NCBI GenBank assembly: GCA_017509605.1
Contig: JAFWPH010000002.1
Coordinates: 1 to 54,698 of the forward strand
Reading direction: 5' to 3'
From: Bacteroidaceae bacterium
GTDB taxonomy: Bacteria; Bacteroidota; Bacteroidia; Bacteroidales; Bacteroidaceae
Length of the DNA: 54,698 nucleotides
In this document: positions 28,501 to 36,041 of the stretch, in pieces
How positions within the stretch are numbered: the stretch's first letter is position 1
Layout: each line of letters begins with the position of its first letter
The notes under the pieces: generated by a model
Told to the model about the DNA's origin: nothing
Seen by the model: the letters and a program-made list of their open reading frames with translations, nothing else
The model's database searches: none
Translations under genes and position numbers: made by a program

Positions 28501-29518
28501 AAACGGTATCGCCGACGACCTCAAGTACGAGGCCTTCAAGGGAAGCACCGACAAGTATATCGTATATCTCAACAACAACATCAGCTACTACCTCGGAGAA
28601 CGCGCCGACCGGTATTGCAACGTGACTGAAGACACCTACAACGGATTCACCGTCATCGACATCGCCATACGACCGGCCAAAGAACCCGTGAGCCTCGACG
28701 ATGAGTACTATGAGCGGAGAGGCACTTCATCACGAAAGGTGAAAGATACCGACATCTTCTTCAGCGACTTCAAGGAGGACAGGGAGGCCATGGCGCAAAA
28801 CATCGCTGATGAGGTTTACGAGAACGACGACAGCGACGACAACGACGAGCCTGTACAGACCCCACCAACTTCCGACGACAACGACACCCGTGTCAACACC
28901 CACAAGAACACCGAAGTGGAGAAAGTGGCGACCAGCCAATGGCGCAACAACGTACTCCACGACTATGAGGACAACTACCGCAACGATGTGGTGGCATACA
29001 TCTACTTCATGGACAACGACAACTTCAAGCTGGTCGAGGACGACACCTGGGAAGAGGATACCGCAAGACTCGCCTTGGTGATACATGAGGATGAACAGTC
29101 CGAATACCTCATCATGGTCTATGACGACGGAACGGTCAACAAGGTCGATATGGAGGAACTGCTCGAACGACGCAAGGACACGCTCTATAAATACGCCAAC
29201 GACAAGACCCTCGTCTTCGCATGCCCTGCCAGAAACGACGATGCGCTCATGATAGAGAACAAGGCCAAGAACGGAACCACCTATCTGCGAGTCGATGACA
29301 TCGCTGCCATCAACGAGTCTAAGATCACCAGCCCAGGAACCATGACGACGGAAATAGAACTCGGACAAATCCTTAGGTGCGAGATCATCCCCGAGGACAT
29401 GAAGCAAGGCATCAACCTCAACTTCTCCAAGAAATCCTATGGATTCTTCGAGAACACCGAGGATGGCAAGACCGTGATCCAAGTCCTTAACCGACTCTAC
29501 GAAAGAAATGAAGAGTAA
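25532..29518 (+). CDS. 1328-residue protein with Schlafen AlbA-like domain
   Basis: Cytoplasmic by appearance: no signal peptide or membrane segment. The recognisable part is at about 930-1085: KEDLYTEFKMSLV, then ILEEICAMLNAKGGHLYLGV and an ending DDEYYERRGTSSRKV, the order of motifs in the Schlafen AlbA_2 (divergent AAA_4) domain, a nucleic-acid-binding or RNase-like fold. The N-terminal third has small beta-rich segments (NNRFIVVYDNKKFGIRLH; EYVEIIDKYGFTTYLQ type) followed by a helical region (about 170-430). Segments at about 570-670 and 1130-1230 look like OB-fold or S1-like beta domains. The C-terminal part repeats short beta units rich in Asp/Glu. The full architecture is not one I know. 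It lies alone between repeat mosaics; a role in RNA handling or defence is only an inference from the AlbA domain. Confidence 0.85.
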   Translation: MKATTISTTLPVSSIENNRFIVVYDNKKFGIRLHPSQKNIKEISELPCIVTTDENGNVTIRQNFKSKLSELYRKDSIKDFIVKRDYRPNGSDYVEIIDKYGFTTYLQKLNTTKPFINGQKIKCRIMGITTSRPIVKYFSDGYSSDTEINAQYIERLILQQNADTAEADKEETPSWDVRTFANMLLSNENHGSFNAECHQWVLDIAKESESKPGLLPAIREQCKNLLERSELLKNCSSDTERDFFQNRITFIIERIGYFVEARKMLSDSENEDKDIASEFVDSILEKLRCSGFIYHPNKNFSIMTCLFLLYPELMQEKIKNIFEILSTDFHLWLREPFRTEFIKQLEFFISVTIPTISPAETRNQTVENAVSALALQLLLAKDDSDDELLDIDVNRSAFLRLSSHLLEKDTDIKALLTGAFMSLIGVRTIGKFYNEGQTTNPVVLANFTVNNKGIQNISETPPNVEFTGAGVVMTYDKDGFRFFPANAAEISENVLPEGLLDWNKFRVCIPDKKRAKLKNIKDIYQYHQLWNDIELGLFSPHNASAKTENKKQTAWVGAEVKIMMTHQDLKDSNKFYCRIIDDKYTGEGFIYVQCKSKNKSKYGIVGYDPKPNIHSFINNNGHPMLLDVEVVEKHEDGTLEFSMREKINEVMMDVEYPETIECSVGLKAPNVKTYPAVSFMGESISIDGIPKDITLKPNDIVEVAPRKFEGGYVHTTFVRKVEGKDFDINDAFRELMIFYSDDAEYIDPDSFIDTDESESLDVIIPPKHMTELIAIIDRLSVLDNDYVKAYNYLGIAVILARMMGNDAQVNYFKKRMEMILLLHDFAMNDSIDEERLNKIKDIDSNLFENFSFLKTRLMQLQIVNCNGSNSPEAKLYLWEIINSDDYKDLHKLASCVLAHNLMYHNNLPDIAEVIHTEMKRLLNLKGEMSEKKYYGKEDLYTEFKMSLVIPENTTKYDAKAQTHKILEEICAMLNAKGGHLYLGVNDMGIGNGIADDLKYEAFKGSTDKYIVYLNNNISYYLGERADRYCNVTEDTYNGFTVIDIAIRPAKEPVSLDDEYYERRGTSSRKVKDTDIFFSDFKEDREAMAQNIADEVYENDDSDDNDEPVQTPPTSDDNDTRVNTHKNTEVEKVATSQWRNNVLHDYEDNYRNDVVAYIYFMDNDNFKLVEDDTWEEDTARLALVIHEDEQSEYLIMVYDDGTVNKVDMEELLERRKDTLYKYANDKTLVFACPARNDDALMIENKAKNGTTYLRVDDIAAINESKITSPGTMTTEIELGQILRCEIIPEDMKQGINLNFSKKSYGFFENTEDGKTVIQVLNRLYERNEE

Positions 29519-29577
29519 AAAAAACACCCCAAAATAAAAAAAATCCACAAATTTCTCCATTAAAGAATAAAAAGCAC

Positions 29578-29585
29578 TACCTTTG
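29578..29585 (+). promoter_or_regulatory. -7 box TACCTTTG
   Basis: Fits TAnnTTTG followed by CATC, about 44 bp before the ATG at 29629. It separates the small secreted protein from the gene before it. Confidence 0.65.
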
Positions 29586-29628
29586 CATCCGCTATCGAGA
29601 ATTAATGACCAATAAATAAACAGAAAAA

Positions 29629-30189
29629 ATGACAGTAACCAAAAGATTTTTCACTATCGCCATCCTGGCTATTCTGCCACTGATGCAGATGATGGCGCAG
29701 TCTATCGAGGGAAAATGGAAGATGTCACCAGAAGCCTTGAAGGCCATGGAAATTGGCGACGATAACGCTACGGGAGACATCATCCTTAATTTCGGACAGA
29801 CAGATGTCACACTGTTCTTCCAAGTGAATTACTCCGACGACGAGGTGGGAACCATCGGATTCGAGATGTCGATGCCCGGAACATACAAGATGGTTGACAA
29901 CAACGTCATCGAGAACACGTTCAACGAGGAAGCTGCCGACGCACAGATCAACAAACTCGAGCTCTCTTCCGAAGTCAAGAAAGCCATGGACGCCAGTGCC
30001 GAGGTCAAGAGCATGTTCATTAATGCGCTCACTTCTGAGCTCAACAAGAACAAACCACAGATGATTGAAGGTCTGAAGATGATTGGCAAAAGCCTGGCCA
30101 AGACGAACATCGTCAAGAACGATGGAACGACGCTCACACTCAGTTTTGACGACAAGACGATCGATATGATCAAGGTCGTTGAGGAATAG
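29629..30189 (+). CDS. Small exported lipocalin-like protein
   Basis: 186 residues. A signal peptide covers residues 1-23 (FFTIAILAILPLMQMMA, cleavage before QSIEGKW). The mature start SIEGKWKMSPEALKAM resembles the G-x-W motif of small Bacteroidetes lipocalin-like proteins, and the alternating beta pattern (DIILNFGQTDVTLFFQV; GTYKMVDNNVIENTF; TLTLSFDDKTIDMIKV) is consistent with a short barrel interrupted by a helical stretch (about 105-150). There is no lipobox cysteine, so it should be periplasmic or surface-released rather than lipidated. It has its own -7 box and a strong terminator, so it is monocistronic. The lipocalin assignment rests on pattern only; ligand unknown. Confidence 0.78.
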   Translation: MTVTKRFFTIAILAILPLMQMMAQSIEGKWKMSPEALKAMEIGDDNATGDIILNFGQTDVTLFFQVNYSDDEVGTIGFEMSMPGTYKMVDNNVIENTFNEEAADAQINKLELSSEVKKAMDASAEVKSMFINALTSELNKNKPQMIEGLKMIGKSLAKTNIVKNDGTTLTLSFDDKTIDMIKVVEE

Positions 30190-30213
30190 CACTTCCATCA
30201 ATCCATATCCCTG

Positions 30214-30242
30214 CCACGGCTCCTTCCACGAAGGAGCCGTGG
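30214..30242 (+). terminator. Terminator hairpin after the lipocalin-like gene
   Basis: CCACGGCTCCTTC pairs perfectly with GAAGGAGCCGTGG around a CAC loop, 24 bp after the stop; TGCGTTTTC follows, so the T tract is weak. Confidence 0.8.
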
Positions 30243-30320
30243 TGCGTTTTCATGGCTGTTGACTCTCTGGTGCGTTTTGATGGCTATTGTCCTCTGGTGC
30301 GTTTTTCATGCCTATTGCTT
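30241..30320 (+). repeat. Three tandem 27-bp units (GGTGCGTTTT...ATGGCTATTG)
   Basis: Units start at about 30241, 30269 and 30296. Each has GGTGCGTTTT, then CATGGCTGTTG, GATGGCTATTG or TCATGCCTATTG, then a short CTCT-rich linker. The first unit begins inside the right arm of the preceding terminator hairpin. Confidence 0.7.
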
Positions 30321-30483
30321 ATGATTTTATGTTCCTACAAAAAACACTTCCCTCAAAAAAAGCCTGTCATTTATTTGCACTTCTCAACCTTTTGTCCTAT
30401 CTTTGCCAAAGTCCAAAGTCTAAACCCCATTCAATAACCCATAACCAATAACCATTAAAAAGGCCTAAAGCCTAGGAGCGGCC

Positions 30484-30548
30484 CTGTGCCCGGCCTTTCA
30501 AGGCCGATGTAATCGGTTGGGTGCTCGGCCATATTGTGGCCGAGATAA
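30484..30548 (+). repeat. E repeat, copy 1 (double hairpin)
   Basis: CCGGCC-TTTCAA-GGCCG hairpin, GTAATCGGTTGGGTG linker, then CTCGGCC-ATATTGT-GGCCGAG. Confidence 0.75.
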
Positions 30549-30821
30549 GCTAACGCCAAAACTCAATAACCTATAACCAATAACCAATAACCATTAAAAT
30601 GACTCTTGACTCTCGACCCTTGACCCTTGACCTTAGGCGTTAGCCTAAAAAATATCAGAAAGTTTTAAATTTTTCCACCCTTATTACTATATTATATATG
30701 TACATCCGTAAAAATGAAAACAAACTCACTACGCTCATTGTTGGCAAGAATGCCTTTAGGCGTTCTCTCCTTTCCTCCTCCCCTCCTCAGAATATAAAAA
30801 TCTAACACATAGGAAAGAGCG

Positions 30822-30859
30822 CTGTGCCTGGGCCTTCCATGCCCGGTGTAATCACCAGC
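30822..30859 (+). repeat. E repeat, copy 2 (single hairpin)
   Basis: TGGGC-CTTCCAT-GCCCG hairpin followed by GTGTAATCACCAGC. Confidence 0.7.
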
Positions 30860-30905
30860 TAATGGTCAATGAGCAAAGGCCTAACGCCTAGCGCCTCGAA
30901 AAGGT

Positions 30906-30944
30906 CGTGTGCCCGGGCCTTCCATGCCCGGTGTAATCACCAGC
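30906..30944 (+). repeat. E repeat, copy 3 (single hairpin)
   Basis: CCGGGC-CTTCCAT-GCCCGG followed by TGTAATCACCAGC. Confidence 0.75.
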
Positions 30945-31008
30945 AAACTCAATAACCAATAACCAATAACCAATAACCATTCAAAGAACCAATAACCATT
31001 CAAATCCT

Positions 31009-32706
31009 ATGGCAACAAGAAAGAAAGCAAAACCAGAAGTACAGCCTTCATTGAAGGAGGCCATCCAAAACGAGTTGAACAAAGACCTCGACTTATTGAC
31101 AGCTATGGAGCAAATAGCCAATCGAACCCGTGGATACGTCCTGAACGATGAATTATTCGAAAACATCAGATTCTATACCAAAGTGTTGGTAGAACGTATG
31201 GGACTCACTGAGAGACAAGCCGTGGTGCTCTCCATCTGTGTCGAGCACGGACCCTACAACGTGGACTACAACGACATCTCGTCACACCTCGGAATCAGCA
31301 AGATTGGCGCACTGAAACTGGGAGCAGAAATCGATGCACTGGCACGAAGACGACTGCTCAGATACCGGAATGCCAAAGAGCAAAGCTCGTTCGACATCCC
31401 TTCAGCAGTGCTCAATGCACTTAAGCGCAACGAAACGTACCAAGCACCTAAACGAGAGAACCTCAACATTGAGGAGTTTTTCGCCACGCTCAACCAAGAC
31501 TTCGAAGACCTCAGCAATGAAACGATAAGCGCAGAGGAGTTCGCAAAAGAGGAGCGCAAACTGATGAACGACAACAAACATCTGTCTTTTGTACAGAAAT
31601 TCAGCAAACTGGGTCTCGACAACACCAGCGAAGACTGGATCCTGATGCTCACCTTCTGCCACCTCTGCGTGAACAACAACGACAACCGAGTCACATTCAG
31701 AGACTTCGCTGACGTGTACGAATACGACAGCGACTTCACCTGTGCAAAACACACCCTTCGCAATGGCACTCACAGACTGATGAGGGATAAACTCATCGAG
31801 CACACGTGCGAGGAAGGAATGGTCAACTCCACCGAGTTCAAGATCACTGAGGAAACCAAACGAGACCTGCTCAGCGATTTCAACCTACAGGTCACCGAAG
31901 AACGCGTTTCTGGACTCCTCAAAAACGATGAACTGCAACAGAAGAAGTTGTTCTTCAACGATGAGGTCAAGAAACAGGTGGACGAACTCTTCAGCTTCCT
32001 CACCGACGAGAAGTACCGTGAGATACACCAACGATTGAAGGCAAGGGGCTTCAGACAGGGATTCGCCTGCCTGTTCTACGGCGGCCCTGGCACTGGCAAG
32101 ACCGAAACGGTGTATCAGCTGGCTAAGGCCACAGGACGCGACATTATGTTGGTGGATGTGCCTCGAATCAAGAGCAAATGGGTCGGCGACTCCGAAAAGA
32201 ATGTGAAAGCGCTCTTCAGCCAATACCGTGAACTGGTGAAAAAGAAGGCGGTCACACCCATACTCCTCTTCAACGAGGCCGACGCACTCCTCGGAACACG
32301 TATGAATGGCGCGCAAAGTGCTGTTGACAAGATGGAGAACACACTCCAGAACATCATCCTGCAGGAGATGGAGGACCTCGACGGAATACTCATAGCCACC
32401 ACCAACCTCACCTGCAACCTCGACAACGCTTTCTCACGCCGATTCCTCTACAAGATCAGGTTCGACAAACCCACCATCGAGGCACGCCAGCACATCTGGC
32501 ACGAGATGATTCCCGAACTCAGCGACACCGAGTCGATGTCGCTCGCAAAAAGCTACGAGTTCAGTGGCGGACAAATCGAGAACATCGCGAGGAAATACGC
32601 CATCAACTGCATCCTTCACGGTGACTGTCCTCAGCGCCTCGACACCATCCAATCCTACTGCAAGACCGAGAACATCGACGCCAAAACCTCCAAAATCGGC
32701 TTTTGA
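31009..32706 (+). CDS. AAA+ ATPase with winged-helix-like N-terminal region
   Basis: 565 residues, no signal peptide. The C-terminal AAA+ module carries Walker A GGPGTGKTE (358-366), a Walker B written ILLFNEADALLG (about 419-430) with Asn in place of the usual Asp before Glu, a sensor-1-like LIATTNLTCNLD segment and an arginine-finger candidate FSRRFLYKIRFD. The lid ends with a GGQIENIARKYAI helix. Residues 1-330 are helical; KIGALKLGAEIDALARRRLL (about 100-120) has the look of a winged helix. The FNEAD variant is, as I recall, common in a family of Bacteroidetes AAA proteins of unknown role, so activity is not excluded. N-terminal lysines (ATRKKAKPEVQPS) suggest a flexible start. It stands alone between repeat mosaics; partner unknown. 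Confidence 0.9.
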   Translation: MATRKKAKPEVQPSLKEAIQNELNKDLDLLTAMEQIANRTRGYVLNDELFENIRFYTKVLVERMGLTERQAVVLSICVEHGPYNVDYNDISSHLGISKIGALKLGAEIDALARRRLLRYRNAKEQSSFDIPSAVLNALKRNETYQAPKRENLNIEEFFATLNQDFEDLSNETISAEEFAKEERKLMNDNKHLSFVQKFSKLGLDNTSEDWILMLTFCHLCVNNNDNRVTFRDFADVYEYDSDFTCAKHTLRNGTHRLMRDKLIEHTCEEGMVNSTEFKITEETKRDLLSDFNLQVTEERVSGLLKNDELQQKKLFFNDEVKKQVDELFSFLTDEKYREIHQRLKARGFRQGFACLFYGGPGTGKTETVYQLAKATGRDIMLVDVPRIKSKWVGDSEKNVKALFSQYRELVKKKAVTPILLFNEADALLGTRMNGAQSAVDKMENTLQNIILQEMEDLDGILIATTNLTCNLDNAFSRRFLYKIRFDKPTIEARQHIWHEMIPELSDTESMSLAKSYEFSGGQIENIARKYAINCILHGDCPQRLDTIQSYCKTENIDAKTSKIGF

Positions 32707-32770
32707 ACATTGACCATTGACCATTGAACATTGACCATTGATCTTTGACTATTGACCATTGGCTCTCGAC

Positions 32771-32833
32771 CCTGTACCCGGCCTTTCAAGGCCGGTGTAT
32801 TCGGTTGTGTGCTCAGCCGTACTACGGCCGAGA
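32771..32833 (+). repeat. E repeat, copy 4 (double hairpin)
   Basis: CCGGCC-TTTCAA-GGCCGG, TGTATTCGGTTGTGTG linker, then CTCAGCCGTACTACGGCCGAG, whose second stem has a G-A mismatch. Confidence 0.75.
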
Positions 32834-33024
32834 AAATCTAACGCCAAAACTCAATAACCAATAACCAATAACCATTCATAGGCCCTTGGCCCTCGCCCCT
32901 TGACCCTTGACCCTCGACCATTGACTCTTGACCTTAGGCGTCAGCCTAAACTCAAGAACCTTTCACAATTTCTTAACTCTTAATTCTTAACTCTTAATTA
33001 AATAAGGTCTCTCGCCTTTAATGG

Positions 33025-33225
33025 AATCAGGTTGATAGATATTGAACATCCGCAGGTTGTTCAAAAAAACGCGGGTGAGGTGGAGGAAGGAGAACTTGTT
33101 CTCATGACGCCACCCCACCCGTGTTTTTTGGGCATCCCCGAAGGGGTGTCATATAGCTATCCACCTGATTCAAAGTCCCCAGGCTTTTCTTTGTTGTTTC
33201 TAGTTGTTTTAAGTTGTTTCCAATA
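33025..33225 (+). repeat. R1 structured element, copy 2
   Basis: AATCAGGTTGATAG (33025) to CTATCCACCTGATT (ending 33170) with one T-C mismatch in the closing stem. The internal arms are intact (GGGTGAGGTGG with CCACCCCACCC; GAGAAC-TT-GTTCTC; CCCC-GAA-GGGG). The terminator-like hairpin has one change (AAAGTCC). The tail is displaced to 33360 by other sequence, including F copy 3. Confidence 0.85.
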
Positions 33226-33296
33226 AGAAGCCATTTGCTTTCGAGGTACTTCGGAAATAGATTTGTAAGATTTGATTAGATTTGTGAGATTTTGAT

Positions 33297-33358
33297 AAAA
33301 TGCTCACGCTCGGCATAGTTCAAACAAGTTCGGCTCTGCCCTCGCTTAATCGCATTTT
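33297..33358 (-). repeat. F repeat, copy 3 (short form, inverted)
   Basis: AAAATGC (33297-33303) pairs with GCATTTT (33352-33358); inner stem GGCATAGTTCAAAC pairs with GTTCGGCTCTGCC with wobbles. It sits exactly between GATTTGTGAGATTTTGAT and CCCGCCGTCAGGCG, which are nearly contiguous at 25061-25092. Confidence 0.85.
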
Positions 33359-33359
33359 T

Positions 33360-33449
33360 CCCGCCGTCAGGCGACTCCAAATAACACAACCAAAATTTAT
33401 ATAATTTTTTATCTCATTTTTTTATAATTTTGAGGCCGTAGGCCGACCC
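33360..33449 (+). repeat. R1 tail unit
   Basis: CCGCCGTCAGGCG hairpin, CTCCAAATAACACAACC, AT-rich segment with TAATTTTG, and GAGGCCGTAGGCCGACCC. Same as 25081-25172. Confidence 0.75.
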
Positions 33450-33500
33450 TCCTTTTCTCCTCCACTCCTTAGACAAAAAGCTAACGCCAAGGGAAGAGTG

Positions 33501-33562
33501 CTGTGCCCGGGCCTTCCATGCCCGGTGAAATCGGTTGTGTGCTCGGCCGTAGTACGGCCGAG
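33501..33562 (+). repeat. E repeat, copy 5 (double hairpin)
   Basis: CCGGGC-CTTCCAT-GCCCGG followed by TGAAATCGGTTGTGTG and CTCGGCCGTAGTACGGCCGAG. Here the first stem of the single-hairpin type is joined to the second stem of the double type. Confidence 0.75.
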
Positions 33563-33595
33563 AAAAGCTGACACCTAAAGCCTAGAGTCTAATGC

Positions 33596-34453
33596 CTAAC
33601 GCCTATTTAGGGCTCTCGCAACACCCACGTAAGCAATTAGGAATATGTTCATCATCAGCGAATAGATGATGGCCGGAATCGCTATCGTGTCGTTGTTGAA
33701 CACAAAAGGACTGCTCGCGATAGCGATGCTCTGCGCAGCGTTCTGCATCCCGATCTCAATCACAATCGTCTTGCGCTCCTTACCCGTGAGTCCCCACAAC
33801 CGCGAGAGCAGGATGCCAGTCCCCATAGCCAGCAGAACCAACAACGAGATGCATGAGCCCAAAGTACTGGTGTTTTCCAGAATCGTGTCACTGTGCTGGA
33901 AATAAAACACCGTCACCAACAACACCAGCAGCGGAAGGGCTATTTTCGAGAGGACCACATTGAGTTTCGATGCGGTCGCCTTCCATTTCTTCTTCACCCA
34001 GACACCCAGCGCGATAGGAACGAACATCAAGACGATGTTCTGCACAATCAACTGACCGACAGGCAGGTGGATCTCCACCGACTCAGAGCCTGTGGCTGGA
34101 ACCACTATACCCATGATGATCGGCAGCGTGACAAGGGTAATCAAACTGCTGCAAGCCGTCAACGACACAGATAGCGCCACATCACCCTTGGCCAGCATCG
34201 AGAACACGTTCGACGAACTGCCACCAGGACAGCAGGCTATCAGCACCACACCGATGAAGAAGAACGGTGAGAGATGGAACGCAGACGCCAGAAAGTATGC
34301 CAAGACGGGCAGACAGACGATCTGACCGACAAGTCCCGCAAGAATGGGACGAGGACGTTTGAGAAACAACTTGAAGTCCGACAAACGGAGTGTAAGTCCG
34401 AGTTCGAACATCAGCAGCGTAAGAATAGGAATAACAATAAAAATAGTCGTCAT
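33596..34453 (-). CDS. Bile acid:sodium symporter (BASS) family transporter
   Basis: 285 residues with about nine to ten membrane segments. ACCPGGSSSNVFSMLAKGD (about 72-90) and EIGMQNAAQSIAIASS (about 236-251) are the two discontinuous-helix motifs that form the sodium and substrate sites in this family (SBF, PF01758). Known members import bile acids, pantoate, pyruvate or other organic anions with sodium, so the substrate here cannot be named. The N-terminus begins directly with a hydrophobic helix (TTIFIVIPILTLLMFELGL), usual for the family. It is the only minus-strand gene in this stretch and is convergent with the AAA+ gene. A weak promoter-like TTCCTTTG (minus strand, about 34505-34512) lies upstream. 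Confidence 0.9.
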   Translation of the reverse strand: MTTIFIVIPILTLLMFELGLTLRLSDFKLFLKRPRPILAGLVGQIVCLPVLAYFLASAFHLSPFFFIGVVLIACCPGGSSSNVFSMLAKGDVALSVSLTACSSLITLVTLPIIMGIVVPATGSESVEIHLPVGQLIVQNIVLMFVPIALGVWVKKKWKATASKLNVVLSKIALPLLVLLVTVFYFQHSDTILENTSTLGSCISLLVLLAMGTGILLSRLWGLTGKERKTIVIEIGMQNAAQSIAIASSPFVFNNDTIAIPAIIYSLMMNIFLIAYVGVARALNRR

Positions 34454-34540
34454 AATAACATCTCATCTTTTGAGTTCAGTACCCAGCCCCTACTAAGGCT
34501 CATTGCAAAGGAACAGCTAACGCCTAAAGCCTATATAGAG

Positions 34541-34581
34541 GTTGTGTGCCCGGGCCTTCCATGCCCGGTGTAATCACCAGC
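34541..34581 (+). repeat. E repeat, copy 6 (single hairpin)
   Basis: CCGGGC-CTTCCAT-GCCCGG followed by TGTAATCACCAGC. It lies on the plus strand although the adjacent transporter gene is on the minus strand. Confidence 0.75.
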
Positions 34582-34613
34582 AAAAAAAGCTAACGCCTAA
34601 AGCCTAGGAGCGG

Positions 34614-34680
34614 CCCTGTGCCCGGCCTTTTAAGGCCGGTGTAATCGGTTGGGTGCTCGGCCATATTGTGGCCGAGATAA
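34614..34680 (+). repeat. E repeat, copy 7 (double hairpin)
   Basis: CCGGCC-TTTTAA-GGCCGG, TGTAATCGGTTGGGTG linker, CTCGGCC-ATATTGT-GGCCGAG. Confidence 0.75.
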
Positions 34681-34899
34681 GCTAACGCCTAAACTCAATA
34701 ACCAATAACCTTTCACAATTTCTTAACTCTTAACTCTTAATTCTTAACTTAATAAGACTCTTGACTCTTGACCTTAGGCGAAGCCTATGAGTTCCGCAAA
34801 ATAACAAAGAATTCTCCTCCCGACCAAGCAAAGACCATTTTTTCTCGCTAAAACCCTATTTTATTCATTCGAAAACCCCGCACTCAAAAGAAAAAACGG

Positions 34900-34907
34900 T
34901 AAATTTG
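34900..34907 (+). promoter_or_regulatory. -7 box TAAATTTG for the TPR-like gene
   Basis: Fits TAnnTTTG and lies 29 bp before the ATG at 34937. Confidence 0.6.
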
Positions 34908-34936
34908 CCATATAATCCAAAACCAACCTTAAGACT

Positions 34937-35866
34937 ATGGAAGTAAAAGACATTTTCGAACTGCGAAAACAAGGAAAGATAGAAGAGGCATACGAGGCGA
35001 TACGCCCCATGTACGCCGCCCACCAAGGACACTACACCACCATCGCCATGTTCTGGTGCGCCAGCGACATGATCAAACTGCGACTCGAACAACAAAAGGT
35101 CGAGGAAGCTCTCAAGATCTTCCAGGCACTCATCCGACTCTATCCCAACATGGACGACGCCGACGGCAAGGGTCACCATGCCATACTCCGACATGCCATC
35201 AGCCTGAGCGAGGCTTCAACCCAATTCTCCATCGTCGAATTCCTCGAGAACGGAGGCTTGGACAGTCTCACCGACGACGACTGGAAAAGCACTGAGGCCA
35301 ACGGACATCCACTGCCATCCATCGCTGCACGACTCATCAGCCATGTTTATCGCGAACTCGATGCCAACCCAACAGCAGAGATGGGACTACGATGCACACC
35401 CATCCTCGAAGAGGCGCTCAAGCATAGCCGCAACAACATGAACTACCAACGACTCATGGCTCTCATCTACAAGATCACCGGCGACAACAAGAAAGCTGTC
35501 GAGATCTACAAGAAACTGCTCAACCGACACCACCAGTCCTACCTCTATAGCGAACTGGCTGACCTGGCCACACAACCGGCCAACAAGATACCACTACTCT
35601 GCAAGGCCGTACTGACACAGAAAGAAGAGAAGTTCCGCACCAAACTCTACATCCAGCTCGCAGAGCTGCTTACCGACAGCCATCCACAGATAGCTGCCTT
35701 CACACTCAACGAGAGCATGCGCATACGCCAGACTGGCGGTTTCCACATCTCTCAGCAGCAACTCAATCTACAGAAACGGCTGACGGGCATCCAGGCCGCC
35801 ACCACGGCTCTGGCCAATGATTTCTTTGCCCAACAAGCCGCCCTGGTCAAGAACATCATCGGGTAA
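34937..35866 (+). CDS. TPR-like helical protein, function unknown
   Basis: 309 residues, almost wholly helical, without signal peptide or membrane segment. The N-terminal helix pair FELRKQGKIEEAYEAIRPMY and VEEALKIFQALIRLYPN (about 55-71) and the pair YQRLMALIYKITGDNKKAVE / IYKKLLNRHHQSYLYSELAD (about 170-210) follow the spacing of tetratricopeptide repeats (small residue, then Tyr or Leu, then Pro-type turns). Such proteins are scaffolds for protein partners; no catalytic motif is visible. The 3' part (about 215-300) continues with helices ending in a Gln/Ala-rich segment. It has its own promoter and is followed by the Na/Pi transporter gene with a separate promoter, so no operon is implied. 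Orthologous family not recognised. Confidence 0.78.
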   Translation: MEVKDIFELRKQGKIEEAYEAIRPMYAAHQGHYTTIAMFWCASDMIKLRLEQQKVEEALKIFQALIRLYPNMDDADGKGHHAILRHAISLSEASTQFSIVEFLENGGLDSLTDDDWKSTEANGHPLPSIAARLISHVYRELDANPTAEMGLRCTPILEEALKHSRNNMNYQRLMALIYKITGDNKKAVEIYKKLLNRHHQSYLYSELADLATQPANKIPLLCKAVLTQKEEKFRTKLYIQLAELLTDSHPQIAAFTLNESMRIRQTGGFHISQQQLNLQKRLTGIQAATTALANDFFAQQAALVKNIIG

Positions 35867-35976
35867 GAAGAGGGAATAATCATCCCGTTCCAAGTCAAAG
35901 CTGACCCACAAACAAGAAAATCAGTGCAGAGACGAAAAAAATGAACGGCGATAAGAGAAAAACAACTTTTTTTCGT

Positions 35977-35984
35977 TATTTTTG
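35977..35984 (+). promoter_or_regulatory. -7 box TATTTTTG for the Na/Pi transporter gene
   Basis: Fits TAnnTTTG followed by CATAG, 58 bp before the ATG at 36042. Confidence 0.6.
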
Positions 35985-36041
35985 CATAGTAGTAACGTTG
36001 CTTTTTTATTCTCTCGTTAACAAAACTTATCTATCGCGATT

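Larger units (their letters stand above)
30321..31008. other. Intergenic repeat mosaic before the AAA+ gene
   Basis: AATAACC, GCCTAAAGCC and GACTCTTGAC phrases, three E hairpin copies (30484, 30822, 30906) and an AT-rich patch around 30655-30720. No R1 copy and no credible gene. The ATG at 31009 directly follows AATAACC repeats. Confidence 0.7.
32707..33595. other. Convergent intergenic repeat mosaic
   Basis: About 890 bp between the AAA+ gene and the minus-strand transporter gene, with no credible gene: TGACCATTGA phrases, E copy 4, AATAACC phrases, CTTTCACAATTTCTTAA block (32959-33005), R1 copy 2, F copy 3, an R1 tail unit, E copy 5 and GCCTAAAGCC phrases. Confidence 0.75.
34454..34936. 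other. Divergent intergenic repeat mosaic
   Basis: Contains E copies 6 and 7, GCCTAAAGCC and AATAACC phrases, a CTTTCACAATTTCTTAA block (34709-34755) without an R1 copy after it, and the promoter at 34900 for the TPR-like gene. No gene. Confidence 0.7.

Noticed and set aside
30590..31000. AATAACC arrays considered as a CRISPR array
   Set aside because: The units are 7-8 bp, imperfect, without unique spacers of constant length, and no cas genes are present.
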